This document shows positions 42,601-54,600 of a stretch of 64,000 bases of DNA, one piece after another. Each line of letters opens with the position of its first letter. Within the stretch, counting starts at the first letter, position 1. The position numbers and the translations under genes are program-made. The DNA lies in assembly GCF_014466955.1 (NCBI RefSeq), contig NZ_AP023396.1, positions 1,860,001 to 1,924,000 of the forward strand, given 5' to 3'. The notes beneath the pieces are model-generated. The model was given only the letters and a program-made list of their open reading frames with translations, was not told the origin of the DNA and searched no databases. The stretch is from Nocardia wallacei (GTDB lineage: Bacteria; Actinomycetota; Actinomycetes; Mycobacteriales; Mycobacteriaceae).

Positions 42601-45600
42601 AGGAGGCGCCAGCTGGGTGGTCTACAACTGGGTCGACACCGACGGCGGGAAGGTCGGGAAAGTCCGGTCTCATCTGGTGTTGCTGCACAACAGAAGTGAC
42701 CGCCAGGACAAGCCGGACCTCGTCGTGCTCGACATCAACGCCGGTAACATTCGCTCGGCTACCCGGCCCGAGGACCTTTCCGGACCGAAGGCACTCCTGA
42801 AGCGAAGTGTCCGTTTCGAGGAGTGGAAGAAGAAGCAGGGACGTCACATCGAACGGCTCAGCCGAAAGGACAGCCGAGTCTGGGCCATCGAATTCGACAG
42901 CGGCGGCAACGTTCTCGAGCGCGATTCCGAGCCCCGGAACCCGGCCGCTTCCGTTCCCCTCGCCAACGTGGTCTCCCTGGCTTCGCGGCGCGACCACGCG
43001 CCACCACAGGTCCGGTTGGACGAACTCAGGCCCACTGGCCACCGCCCATCCGACAGCCAACCGCACATCGACGATGTGCCGACGTCTGCCACAGAACTCT
43101 GGCCCGAAACCGGTGACGTGCTTTCGGAACAGCGATTTCAGCAGTTTCTGGGTATGTATGCGACCGATATCACGATCGGTACCTTGTCGGATCGGATAGC
43201 CAGGATCGCCCGCGAAGAGGGAGTCGACCCCGCGACCTTCGGTGACCCTTCAAGGTGGTCGGAGGTGTCCGACGAACTGCGCCGGGCGTTGGAACGGCGC
43301 GAACTCTTCCTTCGCCGGTCGGCGGAATTGCACTCGCTGGCCAGCGAGGCGAAGCGCGCATTGCTGGACTTCTTCCGCTACCGGTCCGAGATCGCCGGGC
43401 GCCGCGACCACGCGGCGGCCGAATACCGTCGGTTGAGCGGGCTTCTGGATGCGAAGCTGGCGGAACACCTGCCCGGCCAGGTATACGTCCACCCGCACGA
43501 CATCGAGAAGTACTGCGCCGCAGCCGCGTTGATGGACATCCGTGATATCACCGGGAACCCCGACATCCGCCTGCTGCATCGCGACGTCAGCCCGACCGGC
43601 ACGCCGCTGTTCGAAGTGGCCGCGGCATCAGGAGCCCATCCCGTCGCCTATGAGAACCACTCTCAGCTGGCCGAGCAACTGCTCGGATCAGGAGACGGCG
43701 CAACCGCTCTGGTATTCGATCATTACGAAGACGGTGGCGCGCACTCCTACGTCATGACGAGCAACGGCAACGAAGTTGCGGTCAGCGACTGGAACGGCTC
43801 GAAGCTGCACTCCTTCCCTCGGCAAAGCCTCCGGCAGGTCAAGGTTGTCTACGGATTTCTGTTCGGCCCGCGCCTCGAGGAGTCTATCGGCCGACCCCTG
43901 GAGCCGATGGACGAGATAACGCGCAGAGAACTCATAGAATTGTCGAACAAATATACGTGGCTCGTCCAGGAACAGGATGGGTTGAAAAGACTGCGACAGA
44001 CGCTGGGATCGATAGACGTCGACCATCCGAATCGTGCCCTCGACCTGGCGGAGGTCGAAAGACGTTTGCGAAGAATCCCGGGCGACAAGCTGCAAATCGC
44101 ATATATCGCCAATGCGAAAATTGCCGGCAGGCAGTTGGTCGCTGTGCATCCGGATCATGTCGGAATAATTCCTGACGCGTCCCTCGATAATGTGAATCTA
44201 ACGACCGTTTCATTTCGGAAATTTCTGCCCACCTCCGATTTGCTGCCGAACCTTCTCCGCATCATGAAACCCGGTGGAACGGCGACCATCCGCGTGGAGG
44301 AACCGATGTTCCGCCTCGACACCCGCCCACGCGAGGTCGCACGCCACCTCGCGAATGCCGGATTCACCGGCGTAGCCTTCCACCACAACGGCACACCGTT
44401 CACGCTCTCGGCCATTCCCACCGAAACCGACGGCGACTACGAGATTCGCGTGGTCAAACCGGCGGCCGCGGTTGATCGGAAACCGCGTTCCTCGATCGGC
44501 GCCCGGCCACCCGACGAGCAATACAACCGGTCCGCTGGACCCGATGATATTCCCGATGGAATGCGAATCCATCCGATGCCGGGGCGGCCGGGGGTCACCA
44601 TCGAACTGATTTCCTTCGATGACGGTTCCCGGATTCTGCGCGAGACCTACGACAACACCGACGAAGCTGTCGCGGAATGGACCAACACATGGATCGGCCG
44701 GTACATGGGAGCGCCGATAGCCGAGGTGTTGTGGCAGGAGCCCCAGTACCACGTCCTCTATCGGGAACACCGGTCCCTCCACCGGGGGACCGCTGATCCC
44801 CGTGTGGCCGACATGCTGGGCCTCTTCCATGCCATCACCGGGCAGGCCAGCCCTCTTGCCGCTGTATTCGTCCGCCGCGTCGGTCGCCGGAGGCAGTGGC
44901 AGGACCACCACCTCCGGCGGCAGGACATCATCGATGTCGGGCGGCGCGTACGTGAGTTCTGGGACTACCTGTTTCAAACCCCTTATCCAGAGGCGGTCCG
45001 CTGGACCATGCGCGAGACACACATGAACGCGACGATCGCGCTGGGCGAGATTGCGGCGCACGCCGAGCATCCGCAGTTGATGGCCGGGCTCGATCTCGAG
45101 ACACAGGCCAAGGTCCGGCTGGTCGAGACGTTCAAGTCGCGCCACCCCTATCTCGAGGTCACCGGATTCGACTCGCCATACATTTCGGAACAGGTGGCCG
45201 AGGTAATCCTCGGAAGACTGGACGAACTGCTGGACAGGTATCGATATGCTCCCGGATACCAAAAGTTGAGGACCAATATTCGAGCACTGCGTATCGATTT
45301 GCTGTCGCCGCAGACGCGTGGGCTTATGAGCCCTCGATACGACGAACGAACCGATACTGTCAGCGGTGCCGATTTGACGTTCAACCTCCTGATAGCTGCC
45401 GAACAGGATGCGGAAAAGACTTACGCATACGTTGCCGCTCACGAATTCGCGCACGCGATCGATCAAGCGACCGGGTTCGAACTCAGTCAGCATATCCCGG
45501 CCGTACTCCGCGAGGCACATACGAAACTCGAGAGGCTGGGCCTGGACGAGAGTTACGAGGAATGGCTGGGCCCCCTCCCTCTTGCGCACCCAGTGCCGGG

Positions 45601-48600
45601 CAAGGAAGCGGAGGCAGCGGAGGAGACGATGGCCATCGGATTCGCCCATGCGGAGATCAATTTCGACGACCCTGTCGTCGGCAGTGCCAACTGGGTGATC
45701 CACGAGTACGTCACGAAACTACGACAGCCCGACATCGGTCCGGAATTTCGGATCGACCCTCGACTTCGCATCACCGGCCCGACCGGAGGCATCGGTAACA
45801 GGCCGCCGCAGGACCCGCACGAAGGCCCGGAGGAACAGAGCCCTGCCGCTTCCCGGCTCACGGAGTCTCCTGAAATGTCAGCGGCGGAGGCCCTGCACGC
45901 CCGATTGGCCGAAGAGGTGAGGTATCGGGCGGGGTTGCAAGGTCTCAGAGCGTCCGTTGCCGGTGAGACGAGGCCGAGCGACATGCAGCAGCTCCGGGAT
46001 GCCTCCGTGCGGGGACTGAGTGAGCTGCTCGGCCGGGAGATTCTGCAGGACGTGGCGAGGCGGGTTTCCGATCCGGATTACGATGCCGAGTTCTCACGTG
46101 AGCGGGAGGTGGTGCAGGCGGAAATCATCCGGTTGATCGAACAGGAACCGGAGGGATATCGCCGTGTGGAACGAGTACTCGAGCCGCTGTTGCGGCGATT
46201 GCGCGCGCTGGACCATGACGAGTGGCGGGAGCTGGGCCGGCGGATGGAAGCGGGCGCATTCCGGTGGCTCGGCGGCTGGATTCTTCGCGGAATTCTGCTG
46301 CAACATCCCATGCGCCAGGATCTGCCGGAAGTCGTTGCGCGACTCGACCTTTCGCAGGCGGCCCAGCACGGTGATCTGCTGGCGATGATCGGGACGGCGG
46401 CGGCCGATCCTGTCACAGCGGTTGCGTCCGGCGGCGACGAACTGGCCGAGTGGCGGTTGCTCGGCGAGCGGGCCGGAACCGGCTCCCCGGTGAGGGAGCT
46501 CGTTGCCGCAGTGAGTGCTTACCTCGACCACGGCCGCATCACCGACCTCACTCACGAACTCCTCAGCGCAAACCGGGCAGTCCACGCTGCTTACCGCCGC
46601 GACCAGCAGCGCCGGCTCGGGAACATGTCGTCCGAGACTCAGAACATCCAGGCCGAAACCGGGCAGATCGTGACCGAGTCCGCGGCTGCCCCGGAGGAGA
46701 TACGGGACCTGCTCGATGAACTCGCCCGAGTGGAGAAGCTACGTGATCAATGGGCCGAGTCGTGGGTGTCGTTGCGCGACCTCGGTACGCGGCGAGAAAG
46801 AGCGACGGGTCTACCGTCGATCCGTGCCGAGTTCGAGCGCCTGACGGCTGCGCTGCGCTGGGAAATAATGAGACAGGGCACGCATTTCGCGGAGGCCGAC
46901 CCGAATCCGGGTCGGGTGGAGCGTGTCATCGCGGAGTTGGCCGGACGCGCCTCGAGCGGTGCGACGGACGAAGGAATGCTCGAGCGGTTGGAGAACGCGA
47001 AACGGTGGCGACGGCTCTACTTCCTCCTGCGATACGCGGATCGGTACGAGCAACTGCTCACCGAGGTGGACACGCGGCTCGGCGAGATCAGACGCGTACG
47101 CGATCAGCTCACCACCGACTGGGCCCCGGATTCGTGGCAGCCCGTGCCGGGCTGGGGACCGGCCGGGGCACCACGCGAGTTCACGCCGCTTCCGCAGGCT
47201 GCGGCGCGGGCGCGCGACTGGGGTCGTCGGATCGCCGCGGCGGCCGAGCGAAAGCGCCGATTTTCCGCTGACACCCTCGCGCGGGCGAGCAGGCTCGGAA
47301 TCGACGACGCGGAAACCCTCAGCCCTCGCGAGCTGGCCGAGGTCGTCGATGATCGCGCGGCCGGCTACGACGATCTGTCCAGGGCTCTCGGTGAGCTGTC
47401 ACATGCGTCGAGTGCACTGGCCGAGGTGCAGGCCGAAGCCTTCGAAATCGAGAACGGTTCGGTGGATCTGGAGAGCCGGATGGTGCTGGACGACTTCGCC
47501 CGGGTGGCGGAACGGAGCCTGCGTCTCGAAGCGGCGACCGACCTCGCCGAGGAAGTGATTCGAAGCGAGGTCATCGACCGGGGCGGTAGACGGTTGGCGC
47601 CGGGCGTCGGTGTGCTGGAGATCGACGGCACGGCGCCGAAAATACTTGTGGCCGGGCCGGTATCGCGGGTGGAGCACCTGCTGGAGCGAATCGATTCCGC
47701 GGATTTCGAGAACCTGATTCGGCGCGGTGTCCAGTTGGTGGGATTCCATGTCGTGGTAGACGAACAGGGCCGCGTCTTCGTGCACGAGGTGGTCCCCGAA
47801 CCCGCCGCGACACCCGCCTCCGGACCGGAGCCGACCGGTGACGAGCACTCTCGGCGCCCAGCGCACGAGACCTTCGCGGAGCGGCTCGAGGTATGGCGGA
47901 CGGAGCGACGCCTCGGTACCCGGGTATCCGCGACTGCCCGGGACGAGCATGCTTGGCGGTCCGCGCACGACGCGATCACGGACCGACTCGATTCCTGGCT
48001 GTCCGCGGGAGGTATCGGCACCCGGCTCACGCCCTGTGTCGCCTTCCTGCCCGACTCTTCCGGGGACGGCGGTGTGGTAGTCGTGGCCGCGCCGCTGGGC
48101 GGGCACGACGTCGCATTGGCCGAGCTGGTCACAGCGAATCCGCGATTCGCGGGCGTCGGTGAGCGGCCCGAGTTCGACTGCCGGTATCTGGCTGTGCTGC
48201 CGGGGATCGAAGGTCCGATCGTGGCCGAGATCTCCGCCGCGGTGGCCCGTAACCCCGACGGTGCGGCCTTGCCACCGGGAGTGGCGGCTTCGCACCGTGC
48301 TGCTTCGGCAGTCGAAACCGAGGGGATTCTGCTCGGCGAGTACCTGCGGTATCGCCGACTGGGGCTGGTGCGGGTCGGATTCCGCGACTGGCTCGCCCAG
48401 CTCGGTGAGATGTGCTTCGGTGACGAGGGGCTCAAACGTGACGGCACGGTTCAGGCGTTCGCCGCCGCGGCAGCCGAGGCACAGCCGACGGTGGACGAAG
48501 ACCGGCCCGACCCGACCGCTGTCCTGATCCGCGTCGCCGGACGGAGTTTCCCGCTGCCGGACCTGTCCGGCCCGCCGTCCGGGACCGCTGTCGGCAGCGT

Positions 48601-51600
48601 GTCCTTGGTCGGCACTGTCGACATCGGTGGCGTAACAGCGGAAGTCGAGTTGTTCGACGACGGTGGAGTCTGGCGCGTGGCCCCGCCACGCGGAGACGGG
48701 CAGCCCGGAGATGTGCTCAGCCGGTGGTTCGAGGGAAGGTCGGACACCGATCCGGATCGGCTCCTGGACCGACTGGCGCACCTGCTGAACGACGGCGAAG
48801 CGGCGTTGACAACCGTGGACGCCGGAGTGGCCGCGGCGGAAGTCGACTCTCGGAGCAGAACCCCTCACGTATGGCGGCTGCGTGGTTTCGCCATAGGCAG
48901 CCCTGTCGAGATCAGCCTCACGCGCGATAGGAGGGGCTGGCGTTCGACGGTAACCTCCGGGCCGAATTCGGAGATATTGAATCTCACTGGGGCGAAGTCG
49001 CTGAACAGGATGGCGCAAGAGCTCACCGCCATGCTGCGCATCAGCAACAACGAGTCCGAAGCCGGAGGTTCGAGGCCGTCACAGATCACCTTGTCACCGG
49101 ACGAAATCCGGGAATATCACGAGCTGGTCCGGCAAGCCGACGCCGCCGCCGGACGGTCGCGCGCCTGCGCGGAGGAACTGGACACGCTCGCAGGTCGGCT
49201 GGGGATGGCCTCGCCGGAGGTGTTGGAGATGGCCGACCCTGCGGCGCGCACCGCTGTGCTGGCGTCACTGCGCGGTGCGGTGGCGCGTGACCGTGCCGCG
49301 CTGGCCGCCGAGATCGGCGTCGACCCATCGGAATTGGAGTCGATTCCGATCATCGATGCCGAGCATGACCTGTGGCGCAATCGGATCGAGGCGCGCGAGG
49401 CCGATATCGACACGCTGGCAAGGCTTCTCGCTCACCGCGAGCAGCTGGCGGCTGCGGTGTCCCGCGCCCGGAGGGACCGTGACGCGGCACTCACGAGGCC
49501 TGTCGTCGCCGCGGAACTCGAGCGCAGCGACCGGAGCAGGCAACTCGGGCCCGGCATCGTGTTCCACCCGAACCTGGCCGGACGCCACGGTCTCCTGGTC
49601 GTCATCGCACCGCCGAACGGGCATGCGGCGGCGTTGACGGCGCTGGCACTGGAGCATCGCGAATTCGCGGACGCGAGCTATCGCCTCGGTCTGCGTATCC
49701 ACTACCTGCGTGTGGACCCGCAGCCGGACGGACGGATCGCGATCGAACAGATCGAACCGCAGGCCGCCGGTGTCCCCATCGATCGGCGGAACGAGGCCCG
49801 CCTGCACCTGCTCCATCAGTACTTGGTCTTTCGGAAGGCAGGAGTGCTCACAGCCGGATTCCGTGAGTGGTTGCGTCAACTCGGAGCGGGCGCGTTCACC
49901 AAGTGGCCGGAATCGGCGCGCGTCGGCAAGGGATTGGCGAGGTCGACGGCCGTGGTATCCGAACCACTCGTTGCGCCGCTCGAGCTCATCGAAATGGGAC
50001 GTCGGACGGTGCGCGCCGATCCCGCGCTCGACCCGCGGCACCCCGCACACGTCCTGCACCGGTTGCACACTCACCGGGCGGCGCCCCTGCCGTTGGGCGA
50101 GCGGCATCGCGGAGATCCGTCCGCGCAGACGGACCTGAACCCGTCCGCGCATCTCGAGACGCATCCCATCTCCCTCGATGTCATGGCCGACTACGTGGTG
50201 CTCGAACGCCGCGGGCGCACTTGGCATGTGGCTACCGACACCGGCCAGGCGTTCAGCGATCTGCTGGCCGTGCACTTCCCCGACCTGACCGGGAAGACAC
50301 CGCGGGAACTGATCGAACAGTTGGAAAATCTCGTTCGCGCGCCGCCGCGGGTCTACGACAGCGCACCTTCCGGGCTCCCCAAGACCGGGCTTCTCACCGC
50401 TTTCGACTCGGCCCGCCTGGGCCCGGGAACCCCCAGGATCACGGTTCCCGAGGATCGCGCGGCCGAAGTCCCACGACGGGGGGTCACCGGAACGGAGGCG
50501 GCCCGATGGGCCGGAGCCAATTGGCACCGAGGCGGCTATTCCGATGCCGCGGAGCTGGTCGAACAGGTGCGCCGGTCGCGCGGCACGGTGGTGGGTGTGG
50601 TCGATCTCGGCACGGCCGCACCCGCATTCACCGTGCGCATGGACGGCGATGTCATCACCGTCGAGGAGCAGATATTTCGTCTCGGCCCACGTGGCGCGGC
50701 CGTCCCCGACGTGCGCACCGTGCGTGGTGACGAGGCCGTGGATGCGTGGGCCGCCCACCTGATGCGTGTGTCGGGGCCGGAGGCGACATTCCACGGACTG
50801 GCGTGGAAATCCGACGGGACCCCCGAGAATCCGCTGCTGCCGGGCCGGAAACCCAGCGGCGTGCCCGGCCGGGAAATTCCGTTGCGGCTCATCGGCGGCC
50901 GACGCGACCTCCCCGAGGAAATCGGCCACCGGCCGCCCGAGGAACCCGCCGTCGGCGCCCGCCGCGACGATCCGATAGTCGAGTACAACACCCGTAGAAT
51001 GCAGGCCGTCCGGCGATACGACAACGATTACGGGCTGACTCCGCTGGTCGATGCGGACGGCCGGACGCTGCCCCCGGAAGGCATCTTCGCGTCGGTCGAT
51101 GCCGAGGGTGTGCTTCGTATGCAGGTGCGGGCGAGTGAACGCACACCTCGCGTCTTCGCGATGGTGGCGCAGATGGAGGCCGAGATCGGTCATCTCGTCA
51201 CCGGGATTCAGGACTTCTGGACCGTTACCTACGACGGCCTGACAACCAATATCGACGTATTCAACACTTTGCTCCGGGAAAATCCGGAGCTGTCACCGGA
51301 AGACGCGGCCGCCCGCACATTCACCGGGCGAATGGCTGCTCGCCGCGGTCTGACGCGCGTCCGGTTCGAGCACCTCGACGGGCATCGAGGCGATTATCGC
51401 CACGTCGTCGTGACCTTCACCGCGCCCGACGCAGGCGATCGACGGACGGTCGCGGATCAACCGGATTACAGCGCCATCGCCGCGACTATTCATGGGCGCG
51501 ACCTTCCCGGTGATTCGTCGACACCGGTAGAGACGACCCTCGGCGGGGCGCTCGACACGGAGCGCCCGCCTCCCGGCTCAATCGCAGCAGTCATCGCGGG

Positions 51601-54600
51601 TACCGACCACGGGATGCATCGGATCGATGCGCGACCAACAGACGACGAGCAGGCTCCGGCTGACGCGCACGGCGACGATGACGCGTCGCCGCCTGGACTC
51701 ATCGGTCACCGGCCGCCGGACGATGCCGAGTCGCGACCCGACACGGTAGGAGCGAACCTGGCGTGGGTCCGCGATATGGCGGTCGCGGATCTGGCCCGAC
51801 GTCGCGAGGCGGATGCCGCACCTGCTCCCGTCGATCTCGCGAGACCCGTTGCCGGCGTGCCGGACCCGATGGCCGATCGGATTCGCAATATCGATGCGCT
51901 GATGTCCGCCCTGCGCCTCGCGCGGAGCGAGCGGCGGCGAGCGGCAGCTCGACTCGAACAGGCTGTCGCCGCGTGCCCGGATCTCGAGGAGATCCCCGCG
52001 CGTCCGGGTTCGAATGAAGTGCGGCGAGCGTCCGGCCTGAGGGACGAGGCCAGAGCACGGCTCGCGGAGATCTTTCGGACGGCGCCGGACGGTCCGTCCG
52101 GCGAGGCTGCGGACCAACTGCGCCGCCTCGACGCCGTAGTCGATGCCACCTACCAGTTCGACTACGACGAACGACGGCTGGTCGCGCTGACCGAGCTCGT
52201 TGCTCACCTGGACCGATGGGCACGGCGGGTGCTGGCTGCCGATCCCCCGGCCGCCGAGCGTCACAACGCGTTGCCGGGAGGTCAGCGCGTCGATTCGGAT
52301 ACGCTGGACGACCTGTTGCGCGGAGCGGTTCGGCGGCTCGCTTTCGACTCCGCGTTGCCCGGTGAAGAACTGGACCGGATCCGGCGCGCAGCGGATCGCC
52401 GGGCACAGACACAGCGCGACCTCCTCCCCGCTCTCCTCGGCCGGTCACGGGTGGACGCGGCAGATTTACTGCGTCATGGATCGCCGACCCACGACGATTG
52501 GGCTGCCGAACTGGCCGAAGCCGGCAGGAGCCTGGGAAGGATCGCCGATATTCCGGCCGACCATTTCGAGTCCCCGGACCGGGTGCAGATGACCTTGGAA
52601 GACCTCGCGGACCGCTACAGGCGGGACGGATGGCCCGAGGAGGCGAAACGAGCTTTCCGTCGGCTTCGCCGGGCTCACCGGGTGACGGCAACCGTCGCGG
52701 AAATCCGTCGCATGGAAGAGCGAGCGCGCCGCATAGACGCGTTGGACGCGGCATTCCGCGATGTGGCCGCGTGGCAGGAGCGGGCGCGTGTTCGCGGCCA
52801 TGCGGCCGTGGACCTCGAACGCGCATATCACCGACTGTCAGCGGTAGGACAGCGGCTCGATGCCCTGGCCCGTGAGCTGGCGGCCGCGCAGCCGAGCGTG
52901 CGGAGGAACCGCTACCAGCGGCTGGCGGACAAGTACGGACTTCGGCTGTGGCGGCTTCGCCCCGGCTGGGATGACCAGCGCAAGCTGGACACCGAACTCG
53001 GACTCGCCCGGTACCGGCTGCGGAGCACATTCGCAGTGGACCGGACGACCATGCCAGGAGACGAGCTGGTACAGCTGATCCGGCGAGCCGTCGAGCCACC
53101 CGGTCAGAGCGGGCGGGAGTGGACGCCCGCGCAGCCCGAGGCGACCGACCAGCAGGTGAAGTCGGCAGATGTGCAGAAGCTCGAGGATCTGCACGACTTG
53201 TCGGATTATGCGGAAGCGGCCGAGCGGGAACGGACTCTTTTCGCCGAGCTGGACTACTGCCTGGCAAACGTTGCGCGCGAGTTGGTATTCGCACGATCCG
53301 GTCTGGGCGACTTCCGGGACACGGAACGAAGGGCGACGCTCGGGCGCGACCTGGCCGGGCTTCGTAGTGACGCCGTGGCCACGGCCGATGTCGCAGCCTG
53401 GAATCTCGCGAAGATAGGTGTTCCCTCCGTTTCCGATTCCGTGTGGCAGCTCCGCCCCGGTTCGCCCGGCGAGGCACAGGTGCTGGCGGAGCACGATGAG
53501 ATTCGCGACTACCTTGCCGCCGCGTGGGGCATGGCTGCGAACTCGGTGACGGCCGAAGAAGCCGATAATCGTTCAGCAACGGCGACCAGCGACGAGGAAT
53601 ATTTCGCGCTCGAGCGGTTCCGCACGCTCGACGCGATGCTCGACAACGCGCGCCGGTTCCACCGCTACGACACATGGATTCGTGCCATCGACGCCTTGGC
53701 GAAGGCGTTGGACGACGCCCGGTGGCGCGAAGTCGTCGAGGCGACACAGGTTGGCGAACGTCGTGGGGAGAACCGTTCGTGGTTGCACGCACTGGAGGCC
53801 CGCCGCCGAGAACTCGACACGCTGGCGGGTCAGCGTGCAGCGCGCCCGCCGGGTCGGCGAGACGACGTCGACGCCCGCCTGGACGAGCTGCTGGGCGAGG
53901 TAGCGGCCGAGATAACCGTCCGATCGATTCGGCTGTCTGATTCCGGTGAGCACAGCGGTGACGGACCCCAGTATCCGATCGGTACCGGGCTCGTCCCCGA
54001 ACCGCCCGACCCGGTGACGCTCGCACACGCCCGCCGTGACCTGGACCGGCAGTTCCGCGAGCGATTCGGAGATCGCGAACCCATGCCCATCGAACTCGAA
54101 GACTTCAGTATGGAGCCGTTGTCGCGGCTGCAGCAGTACGCGCACGTGGACTGGAATATCGACAAGCTGGCGGTGTCGCTGGGCATGCCGTCCGCGCAAC
54201 TGCGAGAGCACATGCGTGGCGAGTTGCGGGCCGCAGTCTCGGGTAAATCGGTGGCTATCCGGATCGATGCGGAGAAGCTGCTGTCCGTGCTCCACGACGG
54301 CGTCTATCGGTCGAATCGCAGCCCCGGGGGAGAGCGGGCCGCCTTCGAGCAGTTGTGGTTCGGCGGTGAGCCTACCTACGGATACGTGGCGGTCGACGGC
54401 GTGCGACCCGCCGGTCTCCCTGGGTTGGATGTGCTGTCCACCGGATACGGCGGCGAACAGATCTTCCTGAAACCACGGGTCCGGGAGTACACCACATTCA
54501 CTGTCGGTGATCACGAGGTGCACAAGACCCGCGTTATCGCGTCGCCGCTCACCGATCCACTGGAGTGGTCGTTCGGCGCCGCGTCCGATGCCGCGCACGA

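Noticed and set aside
51699..54026. A 775-residue minus-strand frame
   Set aside because: Antisense to helical modules of the giant protein; Arg/Pro-rich shadow composition.
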